DNA of 17,239 nucleotides from Candidatus Sodaliphilus limicaballi. Lineage in GTDB: Bacteria; Bacteroidota; Bacteroidia; Bacteroidales; Muribaculaceae. A program made the position numbers and the translations under genes. This document shows, piece by piece, positions 7,806-14,091 of the stretch. A model generated the notes under the pieces. It made no database searches and was not told where the DNA came from. It saw only the letters and a program-made list of their open reading frames with translations. Every line of letters starts with the position of its first letter. The first letter of the stretch is position 1. The DNA is taken from contig JAGHSP010000343.1 of assembly GCA_018065815.1 (NCBI GenBank), positions 1 through 17,239 of the forward strand, given 5' to 3'.

Positions 7806-7952
7806 CGCTGCTGCTAAAATTTAGCAAAAACACCCTCAATGGAATTTTCACGCCCTTTCTTGCGATATAACCATAAATAATTGTACCACAATCTAATAAA
7901 AGAAATGAATCAATATCTTATCCCCAGACAATAATAAAAAAATCATATATTT
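7806..7952. other. AT-rich intergenic region, nothing recognised
   Basis: No reading frame of note, hairpin or promoter was recognised between the LRR-like fragment and the control region of the VWA gene. Confidence 0.5.
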
Positions 7953-7967
7953 GTGTAAAAAATACAC
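7953..7967. promoter_or_regulatory. operator-like dyad A (GTGTAAAAAATACAC) upstream of the VWA gene promoter
   Basis: A perfect dyad GTGTA-AAAAA-TACAC ending 6 nt before the -33 TTTG at 7974. A 13/15 match to it lies on the other side of the -7 element at 8008-8022. Confidence 0.4.
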
Positions 7968-7973
7968 CTAAAA

Positions 7974-8005
7974 TTTGGTGGATTGGAAGTTTTTATGTAA
8001 TTTTG
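7974..8005 (+). promoter_or_regulatory. consensus sigma-ABfr promoter of the VWA-domain gene
   Basis: TTTG (7974-7977), a 20-nt spacer and TAATTTTG (7998-8005) match the Bacteroidota consensus exactly. Transcription would begin near 8012, upstream of both candidate start codons (8049, 8082). Confidence 0.75.
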
Positions 8006-8007
8006 CG

Positions 8008-8022
8008 GTGTAAAAATCACAC
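8008..8022. promoter_or_regulatory. operator-like dyad B (GTGTAAAAATCACAC) at the VWA gene transcription start
   Basis: GTGT-N7-ACAC, matching dyad A at 13 of 15 positions in the same orientation, and overlapping the predicted transcription start. Two like sites bracketing a promoter suggest a repressor, but no regulator gene is adjacent on this side. Confidence 0.4.
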
Positions 8023-8048
8023 AACGCATAACTTTATTATAAATTTCA

Positions 8049-9209
8049 ATGTTTAGGAACTTATTTAAAACACACAAGAAAATGGAAAACACACGTAAAG
8101 ACAGCACCTCACAAACCTTGGCTACTCCCACTCGCGAAGGCGACATCAAGAGTGAAATACACAACCTGCTCATTGTTGATGAGAGCGGATCCATGTGCCA
8201 TCTGTGCGAGGCAACCATCTCGGGCATCAACGAGACGCTTGAGACCATCCGGCAGGCTCAAAAGCAGTATGCCGAGACGCAGACCCACTATGTGAGCATT
8301 GTGGTTTTTGACTCACCCGGCGAACACCACAATCCCGTGCGCACGCTCATTGACGATGTTCCCATCGAGCAGGTGGGCACGTTTAGCAACTATCATCCCT
8401 GCGGCTGCACGCCGCTCTATGATGCCGTCGGCTCTTCGCTCACACATTTATATAATAAGGTCAAGGACAAACCCGATGCAACTGCTGTTGTCACTATTAT
8501 CACCGACGGAATGGAAAACTCCTCTTGCGACTGGAACCTGCAATCGGTGAGCGCTCTCATCAAGGACCTCACCGAGAAGGGGTGGACGTTCTCTTACATG
8601 GGTTCGGAGCACGATGTGACCACAGTAACTCACGACCTGCACATCACCAATGTGATAAAGTTTGCTCACACCGAGTGTGGGTCTAACAGCACATGGGACC
8701 GCGAGCGTTCGGCCAAGATGGCGTTTTATTCCGAAATCAACAGCGCCGATTACCGCAAGATGTCTATGGAAGAACGCGTCAACAGCAAGCGTCGCATGTC
8801 GGCCAACTACTATACCAACCGTGAGACTCCGCGACACATCGAAGCGATTAAGAGCAACGAGGTGTATGTGTTCGGCACTGATGTCAACGGTATGCACCAG
8901 GGTTACTGCGGACGCAAGGCTGTGATGAACTTTGGCGCCATCGCAGGGCAAAACGAGGGAATGATGGGGCAGTCTTATGCCATCCCCACAGGCAACAACC
9001 ATCTCATAGCGATAGCACAGGCCGCCGAGAGGTTCAGGGCCTATGCCGCTGCTCACCCCGAGAGACGTTTCCTGGTAACCGAGATAGGATGCGGCGGCGC
9101 AGGTTTCACGCCCGAAATCATTGCTCCCATGTTCCAGGGATGCGTTGAACTCGAAAACGTGGCTCTGCCTCGATCGTTCTGGAATGCCCTGGGCATCGAG
9201 AATGATTAA
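8049..9209 (+). CDS. VWA-domain protein fused to an A1S_2505-like (phage-associated) C-terminal domain
   Basis: Predicted 386-residue soluble protein with two parts. Residues about 38-205 form a von Willebrand A domain with an intact metal-ion site: DESGS at 44-48, Thr121 (CTPLYDA) and Asp153 (TIITDGMENS). Residues about 271-380 (EVYVFGTDVNGMH, then NFGAIAGQNEGMMGQSYAIP, then FLVTEIGCGGAGF and APMF) follow the pattern of small phage-associated proteins named after A1S_2505 (FGSNLxGxHGxG...GxxGQSYAIPT...RIGCGxAGF), with a likely nucleotide-like ligand pocket by motif style. The linking segment (206-270) is charged and helical. No signal peptide is present. The start is uncertain: ATG 8049 or ATG 8082 (MENTRKD), the latter with an A-rich upstream region. 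Biochemical function is unknown; an adaptor or stress/phage-related role is inference only. Confidence 0.8.
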   Translation: MFRNLFKTHKKMENTRKDSTSQTLATPTREGDIKSEIHNLLIVDESGSMCHLCEATISGINETLETIRQAQKQYAETQTHYVSIVVFDSPGEHHNPVRTLIDDVPIEQVGTFSNYHPCGCTPLYDAVGSSLTHLYNKVKDKPDATAVVTIITDGMENSSCDWNLQSVSALIKDLTEKGWTFSYMGSEHDVTTVTHDLHITNVIKFAHTECGSNSTWDRERSAKMAFYSEINSADYRKMSMEERVNSKRRMSANYYTNRETPRHIEAIKSNEVYVFGTDVNGMHQGYCGRKAVMNFGAIAGQNEGMMGQSYAIPTGNNHLIAIAQAAERFRAYAAAHPERRFLVTEIGCGGAGFTPEIIAPMFQGCVELENVALPRSFWNALGIEND

Positions 9210-9429
9210 TATACCAATATACCGCCACATTGCGACATCACTAATGGAACTCCCCGCGCGAAGCAACCGCATCAAAATTGTTGCAGCAAAGCATGTCCTA
9301 CCAAAAAGCCATGGCAACTAGCTGGTGTGCTATCGCGAATCTTCCCCCGAGTTCTATGCGAACACAATGCAGGCAACTAGCATTTTGCCACAAAGTTGCT
9401 ATCAGAACGACGAAATTCAAACTTTTTTT
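9210..9429. other. intergenic region with possible decayed coding
   Basis: There is no intact gene. A frame from ATG 9244 runs 25 codons to TAG at 9319-9321, and the same frame continues as VCYRESSPEFYANTMQ before entering A/T-rich DNA. The codon choice after the stop is coding-like, but no family is recognised. No terminator hairpin was seen behind the VWA gene. Confidence 0.35.
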
Positions 9430-9443
9430 CAAGAATATTGTTG
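9430..9443. promoter_or_regulatory. imperfect 14-nt dyad upstream of the Lrp/AsnC gene promoter
   Basis: CAAGAATATTGTTG is symmetric at 12 of 14 positions (CAAnAATATTnTTG) and is centred about 50 nt upstream of the predicted transcription start. Lrp-family regulators often bind AT-rich dyads of about 15 bp at their own promoters, so autoregulation is possible. Confidence 0.3.
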
Positions 9444-9472
9444 ATTTTGCTGTGTTTTTTCAAAAAATTTGC

Positions 9473-9480
9473 TATCTTTG
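9473..9480 (+). promoter_or_regulatory. sigma-ABfr -7 element (TATCTTTG) of the Lrp/AsnC gene
   Basis: TATCTTTG matches TAnnTTTG. A TTTG lies 23 nt upstream, slightly far for a -33 partner. The element is 20 nt before ATG 9501 and lies inside the longer open frame that begins at 9396, which decides for the later start. Confidence 0.65.
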
Positions 9481-9500
9481 CAATAATTAAATGTTGTGAC

Positions 9501-9971
9501 ATGGAAAAAATAGACAAACTTGACAAGAAGATACTAGAGATAGTGATGCAGAATGCCCGCATCCCGTCGAAGGATGTGGCAGTGGCGTGCGAGGTGTCTC
9601 GCGCAGCAATACACCAGCGCATCCAGCGCATGGTGGAGACAGGCGTGATCACCGGGTCGGGCTATCACGCTAACCCCAAAGCACTAGGATATGCAACATG
9701 CACCTACATCGGAATCCAGCTGCAAAAGGGGTCGATGTACCGCGACGTGGTTCCCGAGCTCGAGAAAATCAAGGAAGTGGTTGAGTGTCATTTCACCACC
9801 GGGTCCTACACGATGCTCATCAAACTCTATGCCCGCGACAACCAGCACCTCATGGAACTGCTCAACGACAAGATACAGCACATCCCCGGCGTAATGGCTA
9901 CCGAGACGCTCATCTCCCTGGAACAGAGCATCAACCGACAAATCCCCATTCGCGAGGACAACTTTGAATAA
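9501..9971 (+). CDS. Lrp/AsnC family transcriptional regulator
   Basis: This 156-residue DNA-binding regulator has the usual family length. Residues about 4-60 form the winged helix-turn-helix (IDKLDKKILEIVMQNARIP, then VAVACEVSRAAIHQRIQRM and GVITGSGYHANP). Residues about 68-150 form the RAM/Lrp ligand-binding ferredoxin-like domain (ATCTYIGIQLQKG, VVECHFTTGSYTMLIKLYAR, IPGVMATETLISLEQSI). Effectors of the family are usually amino acids; this one's effector and targets are unknown. ATG 9501 is chosen because the -7 promoter element lies just upstream and the protein then begins like its relatives. The TM2-domain gene follows by 21 nt and is probably co-transcribed. Confidence 0.93.
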   Translation: MEKIDKLDKKILEIVMQNARIPSKDVAVACEVSRAAIHQRIQRMVETGVITGSGYHANPKALGYATCTYIGIQLQKGSMYRDVVPELEKIKEVVECHFTTGSYTMLIKLYARDNQHLMELLNDKIQHIPGVMATETLISLEQSINRQIPIREDNFE

Positions 9972-9992
9972 CAAATCATCTTCAACTGCAAA

Positions 9993-10334
9993 ATGAGAGA
10001 AGAAAAATCTAAATTTACGGCCTACATGCTGTGGTTCTTCCTGGGCGGATTTGGTGCTCACTTTTTTTATCTTCACAAACCCGTGTGGGGCGTAATCAAA
10101 CTCATCACCGGAAACGGATGCATGATAGGTTGGCTCATCGACTTGTTTCTCGTGGGCAACATGGTGGATGCCTACGACGCCCAAGTCAGAGCCGACAACA
10201 TGGAACAACAGCTGCAACAAGCCACCACTATAATACAGTGCTTGCGGCAACGCCCGCAGCAACAACTGCACCACAACCACAAGACGATGCAGAGCAGCCA
10301 ACGCAACTCCCGCAATAACCTACACACCGGCTAG
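9993..10334 (+). CDS. TM2 domain-containing membrane protein
   Basis: A 113-residue protein whose first 60 residues form a TM2 domain: two membrane helices joined by a short turn, with the family pattern FFLGGFGAHFFYLHKPVWG followed by GWLIDLFLVGNMV. Bacterial TM2 proteins are small inner-membrane proteins of unknown biochemical role. The remaining 50 residues are Gln/Asn/His-rich. In this tail the +1 frame reads TVLAATPAATTAPQPQDDAE and ends at 10318, which looks more like a natural tail, so a small frameshift near 10230 is possible. It is tightly linked to the upstream Lrp/AsnC gene and ends just before a strong hairpin. Confidence 0.85.
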   Translation: MREEKSKFTAYMLWFFLGGFGAHFFYLHKPVWGVIKLITGNGCMIGWLIDLFLVGNMVDAYDAQVRADNMEQQLQQATTIIQCLRQRPQQQLHHNHKTMQSSQRNSRNNLHTG

Positions 10335-10338
10335 GACA

Positions 10339-10391
10339 AAAAACAGCGATGACGAGTCATGTACTAGGCATGATTCGTCATCGCTGTTTTT
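10339..10391 (+). terminator. strong bidirectional-type rho-independent terminator
   Basis: A 23-bp stem (10339-10361 with 10369-10391, one G-T wobble, 7-nt loop TACTAGG) starts with AAAAA and ends with TTTTT. It follows the TM2 gene by 4 nt. The symmetric A and T tracts would let it stop transcription from either side, including from the minus-strand gene whose end is at 10593. Confidence 0.9.
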
Positions 10392-10409
10392 CTTGTGTTT
10401 GGCACGCTT

Positions 10410-10595
10410 TAAGGTGGGTTCTATTAATTATGTCGAGGCGATTTTGAGAGATGTTTTGAGTAGATTTTATGATAACGACGGAGTTGCTACACTGCATCGT
10501 AACCGATGGTTGAGACCGTCGGAGATACCAAAACAGGATCAAAAGCGACCGAAATAATTAATAAACTTTTCTCAGAATTAATAGAACCCACCTTA
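10410..10595. repeat. 186-bp quasi-palindromic element with 20-bp perfect inverted ends (MITE-like)
   Basis: Outer arms TAAGGTGGGTTCTATTAATT (10410-10429) and its exact reverse complement (10576-10595) enclose further matching inner arms. These are TTAATTATGTCG at 10424-10435 against CGAAATAATTAA at 10550-10561 (one mismatch), and TGTTTTG at 10452-10458 against CAAAACA at 10529-10535. An apical hairpin CATCG-TAAC-CGATG lies at 10495-10508, and its centre is within 1 nt of the element's centre. The right side has about 20 extra nt near 10562-10581. The right end contains the TAA stop of the neighbouring minus-strand gene. No transposase is encoded. A non-autonomous mobile element or a structured RNA repeat are the candidates. 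Confidence 0.7.
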
Positions 10596-11672
10596 GATGA
10601 ACTTGTCGCCGAATTGGACCTTCACTTCGTTCACGTAGTTGCGTATCTTTTGCTCTTCGTTTTTAGGCACGATGAGCAGCGCATCGCCGGTGTCGGCAAC
10701 GATATAGTCGTTGAGCCCCGATGCCACGACCAGTTTGTCGCCCTTCACGGCAACAATGTTGTCGCGGCTGTTGAATAGCAACGCCTTGCCGCCTTGCGTG
10801 GCGTTACCTTGCTCGTTTTTCTCGCTATGGTCATAGAGCGATCCCCATGTGCCCAGGTCGCTCCAGCCGAAATCGACGCACTCGACACACACATTGGGAG
10901 CCTTTTCCATCACTGCATAGTCAATAGAGATGTTGCGGCACAGCGGATAGTTGGCCTCGATGAAGTCACGCTCGGCATCGGTAGCCATGAGCTGCGCGCC
11001 GCCATCAAAGATGGAGGCGATGTCGGGGGCATTGTTGCGCATGGCGTTGATAATGGTATCTACGCTCCAGAAGAACATGCCCGAGTTCCAATAGAAGTCG
11101 CCCGACTTCAGGAACACGCGAGCCAGGTCCTCGTTGGGTTTCTCGGTGAAGGTTTTCACAGCGTTGAAGTCGCCATGGATGTTTTTTCCTGCCTGGATAT
11201 ATCCATATCCGGTCTCGGGGCGATTAGGCTTGATGCCCATGGTGAGCAGTGAATCGTTGCTCTCAATGAACTCAAATGCCTTGTTCACGCAGTCGCGATA
11301 CTCGTCGGTCTTGAGGATGAGGTGGTCGCTGGGCGCCACCATGATCTGTGCCTGCGGGTTGAGTGCCTTGATGTGCCACGCGGCCCATGCGATGCAGGGG
11401 GCGGTGTTGCGGCGGGCGGGCTCGAGCAGTATCTGATCAGGCTTGAGCTGGGGCAGCTGCTGGGCGATGATGCCGGCATACTGCTCGTTGGTCATCATTA
11501 TTATATTCTCGTCGGGGACTATGCCTTTTATGCGATCCACGCTCATCTGCAGCAGGCTGCGTCCTGTGCCGAAGAAGTCAATGAATTGCTTGGGCATATT
11601 TGCGCGGCTGTAGGGCCAGAAACGGCTGCCCACGCCACCGCACATTATCACGCAATATCTGTTGTTGTCCAT
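10593..11672 (-). CDS. manC: mannose-1-phosphate guanylyltransferase (GDP-mannose pyrophosphorylase)
   Basis: This 359-residue cytosolic nucleotidyltransferase would make GDP-mannose from mannose-1-phosphate and GTP for glycans such as fucosylated or mannosylated surface sugars. The signature loop is CGGVGSRFWPYSRANMPKQF at 11-30. Other family blocks are LLEPARRNTAPCIAWAA (82-97), APSDHLI (113-119), PETGYGYI (152-159) and the sugar-phosphate motif FTEKPN (175-180). The length corresponds to the guanylyltransferase domain alone, without the C-terminal phosphomannose isomerase domain found in bifunctional ManC/AlgA proteins. Its stop codon (10593-10595) is the outermost triplet of the inverted-repeat element. 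It is 43 nt downstream of the zinc-ribbon gene, and no separate promoter is visible, so co-transcription is likely. Confidence 0.93.
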   Translation of the reverse strand: MDNNRYCVIMCGGVGSRFWPYSRANMPKQFIDFFGTGRSLLQMSVDRIKGIVPDENIIMMTNEQYAGIIAQQLPQLKPDQILLEPARRNTAPCIAWAAWHIKALNPQAQIMVAPSDHLILKTDEYRDCVNKAFEFIESNDSLLTMGIKPNRPETGYGYIQAGKNIHGDFNAVKTFTEKPNEDLARVFLKSGDFYWNSGMFFWSVDTIINAMRNNAPDIASIFDGGAQLMATDAERDFIEANYPLCRNISIDYAVMEKAPNVCVECVDFGWSDLGTWGSLYDHSEKNEQGNATQGGKALLFNSRDNIVAVKGDKLVVASGLNDYIVADTGDALLIVPKNEEQKIRNYVNEVKVQFGDKFI

Positions 11673-11715
11673 GTTTGTCTTTATAGTTAATTAGTTATTC
11701 TCACTCAATATGTTC

Positions 11716-12276
11716 TTAATCGCTGATGAGCATTGCCTTATAGACGATAAACGCCAGCAGTGCCAGCTGGGCTGCAATGACGGCATAGCCGGCCAGGCGT
11801 GCCCTGATGCTTGCCGGCCCCTCGCCCCACTTGGGCTCGCGGTAGTGGTAGTTGGTGTAAACCGGCGTCCACTTCACGGCAGGTTCTTGGGCGGCGGGTG
11901 CATCGTCGGCTATGGCATCGGGCTGCTGCGGTTGGGGAGCGGGAAGGTTTTCTTCAACGCGTTCTTCCTGGCGTTCCTCGGCAGGAGCGGGATCTGCACC
12001 TCTCACCCTCTTGCCGCAATAAGGGCAAAAGTTGGCATCGCTCACTAGCGGTTTGCCGCAGTGGTGGCAATAGTGAATCTCGTCGGACACGGGTTCTTGC
12101 GGCTGCGGCGACGCCACGCGCACCCTGCCCGGCTGGGGAGCCTGACGCACACCGTTGTTGTCAAACACGGCAAGGCATTGCGGACACACCACAACACCAT
12201 CGTGCAGCGAAAGTTCTTCGCTCGACACAGCGACCTTCTTGCCGCACCGCGGACATATCTTTTCTCGATTCAGCAT
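11716..12276 (-). CDS. zinc-ribbon protein with C-terminal membrane anchor
   Basis: A 186-residue protein of unknown function. Two N-terminal CxxC pairs (CPRC at 9-12 and CPQC at 32-35) form one zinc ribbon, and CHHC plus CPYC near residues 70-95 form a second double-zinc-ribbon-like unit. A Pro/Glu/Gln-rich linker with PAPAEERQEERVEENLPAP follows, and then a single hydrophobic segment near the end (YAVIAAQLALLAFIVYKAML). This layout predicts a tail-anchored protein with cytosolic zinc ribbons. It probably forms an operon with the downstream guanylyltransferase gene and is divergently transcribed from lgt. Confidence 0.85.
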   Translation of the reverse strand: MLNREKICPRCGKKVAVSSEELSLHDGVVVCPQCLAVFDNNGVRQAPQPGRVRVASPQPQEPVSDEIHYCHHCGKPLVSDANFCPYCGKRVRGADPAPAEERQEERVEENLPAPQPQQPDAIADDAPAAQEPAVKWTPVYTNYHYREPKWGEGPASIRARLAGYAVIAAQLALLAFIVYKAMLISD

Positions 12277-12286
12277 ATTTTCTATG

Positions 12287-12318
12287 CAAATTTAGCACCA
12301 AAACACGAAACACACAAA
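12287..12318 (-). promoter_or_regulatory. consensus sigma-ABfr promoter of the zinc-ribbon/manC genes
   Basis: Minus-strand TTTG (12315-12318), a 20-nt spacer and TAAATTTG (12287-12294) match the consensus exactly. The -7 element ends 10 nt before the ATG at 12276, so the leader is very short. Confidence 0.75.
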
Positions 12319-12360
12319 TTTTTTGCTTTAATATATTTTCTTTTATTTGTGCTTTTGTAG

Positions 12361-12368
12361 TAACTTTG
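12361..12368 (+). promoter_or_regulatory. sigma-ABfr -7 element (TAACTTTG) of the lgt operon
   Basis: TAACTTTG matches TAnnTTTG and lies 30 nt before the lgt ATG. No TTTG is present at the right distance upstream, so the -33 element is weak. Confidence 0.6.
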
Positions 12369-12398
12369 CCGTCAAATATATAAAACAAAGAAGTAGTT

Positions 12399-13268
12399 AT
12401 GCTCAATTTTATCACTTGGACAGCCAACCCCAACCTGTTTGACGGCTTCATCACCGTGCGCTGGTATGGCCTGATGTTTGCCATAGGTTTTCTTGTGGGT
12501 TACGAGATAATGTCACGCATCTTCAAGCACGAGGGTGCCCCCGAGAAATGGGTGGGTTCATTGTTTTTCTACGTTGTGATCGCCACCATCGTGGGCGCGC
12601 GCCTGGGACATGTGTTCTTCTACGAGTGGGACCATTACAAACACAATCTCATCGACATCGTCAAGGTGTGGGAGGGCGGTCTTGCCAGCCACGGCGGCAC
12701 GCTTGGCATCATCCTGGCGATGATTGCATATAGCCGCTTCGTGGTGAAGAAACCGTTGCTGTGGACGCTCGACCGCCTGGCAGTGCCCATCGGCCTCGTG
12801 GCAGCGCTCATACGCATGGGCAACCTGTTCAACCACGAGATCTATGGCGGTCCCACAAGCCTTCCTTGGGGATTCCGTTTCATTGACAACGTAGGCGCTT
12901 TCATGCACGGGGCCGAACCCATCTTCACCGTGCCTTGCCACCCCACCCAGCTCTACGAGGCGACATGCTACCTCGTCACCTTCGCAGTGTGCATGTGGCT
13001 CTACTGGAAACGCAACGCGCAAGAGCGTGAAGGCCTCATCCTGGGCGTGTTCATGCTGGGCATCTTCGGCTCGCGATTCCTCGTGGAATATGTGAAGAAC
13101 GTGCAGGTAGAATGGGAAATCGCCATGCGCTCGACATGGGGCGTTGACCAGGGACAGCTGTTGAGCATCCCCTTCATCCTGCTGGGCCTGTGGCTTGTGA
13201 TCCGCGCCATGCGCCGCCCCAGGGTACCCATCAACTTCCCTAACAAGTTTGCCGACGACAAGAAATAA
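12399..13268 (+). CDS. lgt: prolipoprotein diacylglyceryl transferase Lgt
   Basis: This 289-residue integral membrane enzyme transfers diacylglyceryl from phosphatidylglycerol to the lipobox cysteine of prolipoproteins, the first step of bacterial lipoprotein maturation. Family blocks are present in order: ITVRWYGLMFAIGF near the N-terminus, GGLASHGGTLG near residue 100, and the signature RMGNLFNHEIYGGPT near 139-153. The blocks PCHPTQLYEA near 180, FGSRFLVEYVK near 225 and DQGQLLSIPF near 250 follow. About seven hydrophobic helices are expected. ATG 12399 gives the canonical N-terminus. The next gene, itself a lipoprotein, begins 9 nt after the stop. Confidence 0.97.
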   Translation: MLNFITWTANPNLFDGFITVRWYGLMFAIGFLVGYEIMSRIFKHEGAPEKWVGSLFFYVVIATIVGARLGHVFFYEWDHYKHNLIDIVKVWEGGLASHGGTLGIILAMIAYSRFVVKKPLLWTLDRLAVPIGLVAALIRMGNLFNHEIYGGPTSLPWGFRFIDNVGAFMHGAEPIFTVPCHPTQLYEATCYLVTFAVCMWLYWKRNAQEREGLILGVFMLGIFGSRFLVEYVKNVQVEWEIAMRSTWGVDQGQLLSIPFILLGLWLVIRAMRRPRVPINFPNKFADDKK

Positions 13269-13277
13269 CCCCACCCC

Positions 13278-13994
13278 ATGCGCATCATCACATTGTGCCT
13301 GGCAGCATTGCTCACAGTGTTGAGCGCCTGCCGCACCAGCAAAGAAAGCAGCAAGACAATGAACACTGTTTACATCGACTCGACTAGCGAGGTCATCGCC
13401 TACTACCCCCAGTTTTCACGCATCGACCTGGTGTGCGGCACCATGCCGCAGCAGTCGCAGCAAGAGGTCATCTTCTGCGCCGAGGCTGCTTTCACGAGCA
13501 AATTGCTTGAAGAGTTTGCCCACAGCAACATCGACGGCGACCACGTGAGCAGCGGCGTGCGGCACAAGGGTGCAGTGTGCAAGGACAACAGCGGCGCGTT
13601 CACCTGGGCCAGCGGCACGTGGAGATTTGTCATGGGCGATTACAGCGCGGCACTCGACAGCGCGGCAGCACAGGGCGGCATGGGATTTGGCCAGGCTGTG
13701 GTGGTGCGCGACGGCAAGGCAATCACCCCGCTGTGGCGCGGGGGCAACAACGAGTATCGCGCATTGTGCGAGAAAGACGGCCGCCTGTGCATCGTGGACT
13801 CTCGCGGCAGCGTGGAGTATGACGAGTTTGTGCGCCGACTCGTGAACTACGGCGTCACCCACGCTCTCTACCTCGACATGGGCAGCGGCTGGAACCACTC
13901 ATGGTGGCGCGACGACAAGGGCACAACGCACGAGATACATCCCCGCATCGAAAAGTGCCGCTACTGCACTAACTGGATCACATTCTACAAGTGA
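13278..13994 (+). CDS. probable lipoprotein with phosphodiester glycosidase (NAGPA/DUF2233)-like domain
   Basis: A 238-residue protein with a lipoprotein signal (hydrophobic residues 3-15 and lipobox LSAC, Cys18) and hence an envelope location. The body reads like the NAGPA family: SGTWRFVMGDYSAA, GFGQAVVVRDGKAITPLWRG, and RLCIVDSRGSVEYDEF, followed by VRRLVNYGVTHALYLDMGSG. The last segment corresponds to the family's conserved LGxxxAlnLDGGgS region. The glycine pair is altered (DMGSG rather than DGGGS), so catalytic competence is uncertain. It is 9 nt downstream of lgt, the gene for the enzyme that would lipidate it. The family assignment is by motif only. Confidence 0.75.
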   Translation: MRIITLCLAALLTVLSACRTSKESSKTMNTVYIDSTSEVIAYYPQFSRIDLVCGTMPQQSQQEVIFCAEAAFTSKLLEEFAHSNIDGDHVSSGVRHKGAVCKDNSGAFTWASGTWRFVMGDYSAALDSAAAQGGMGFGQAVVVRDGKAITPLWRGGNNEYRALCEKDGRLCIVDSRGSVEYDEFVRRLVNYGVTHALYLDMGSGWNHSWWRDDKGTTHEIHPRIEKCRYCTNWITFYK

Positions 13995-14054
13995 GCCAAG
14001 CCCCTTTTTAAACTTTTAAACCCATAAACCCTTAATCCTTTACAAAAAAATCAC

Positions 14055-14062
14055 TAACTTTG
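14055..14062 (+). promoter_or_regulatory. sigma-ABfr -7 element (TAACTTTG) of metG
   Basis: TAACTTTG matches TAnnTTTG exactly and is 29 nt upstream of the metG ATG. No clear -33 TTTG is present. No T-box or other leader structure fits in the short leader. Confidence 0.6.
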
Positions 14063-14091
14063 TAGGTTGAAATAAATATTTAGCTAAATAT

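Noticed and set aside
9244..9443. Interrupted frame (TAG at 9319) possibly from a decayed gene
   Set aside because: Short, no recognised family, and it ends in A/T-rich promoter DNA; kept only as a note on the intergenic region.
12346..12349. TTTG as -33 element for lgt
   Set aside because: It is only 11 nt upstream of the -7 element, too close for the usual 19-21 nt spacing.
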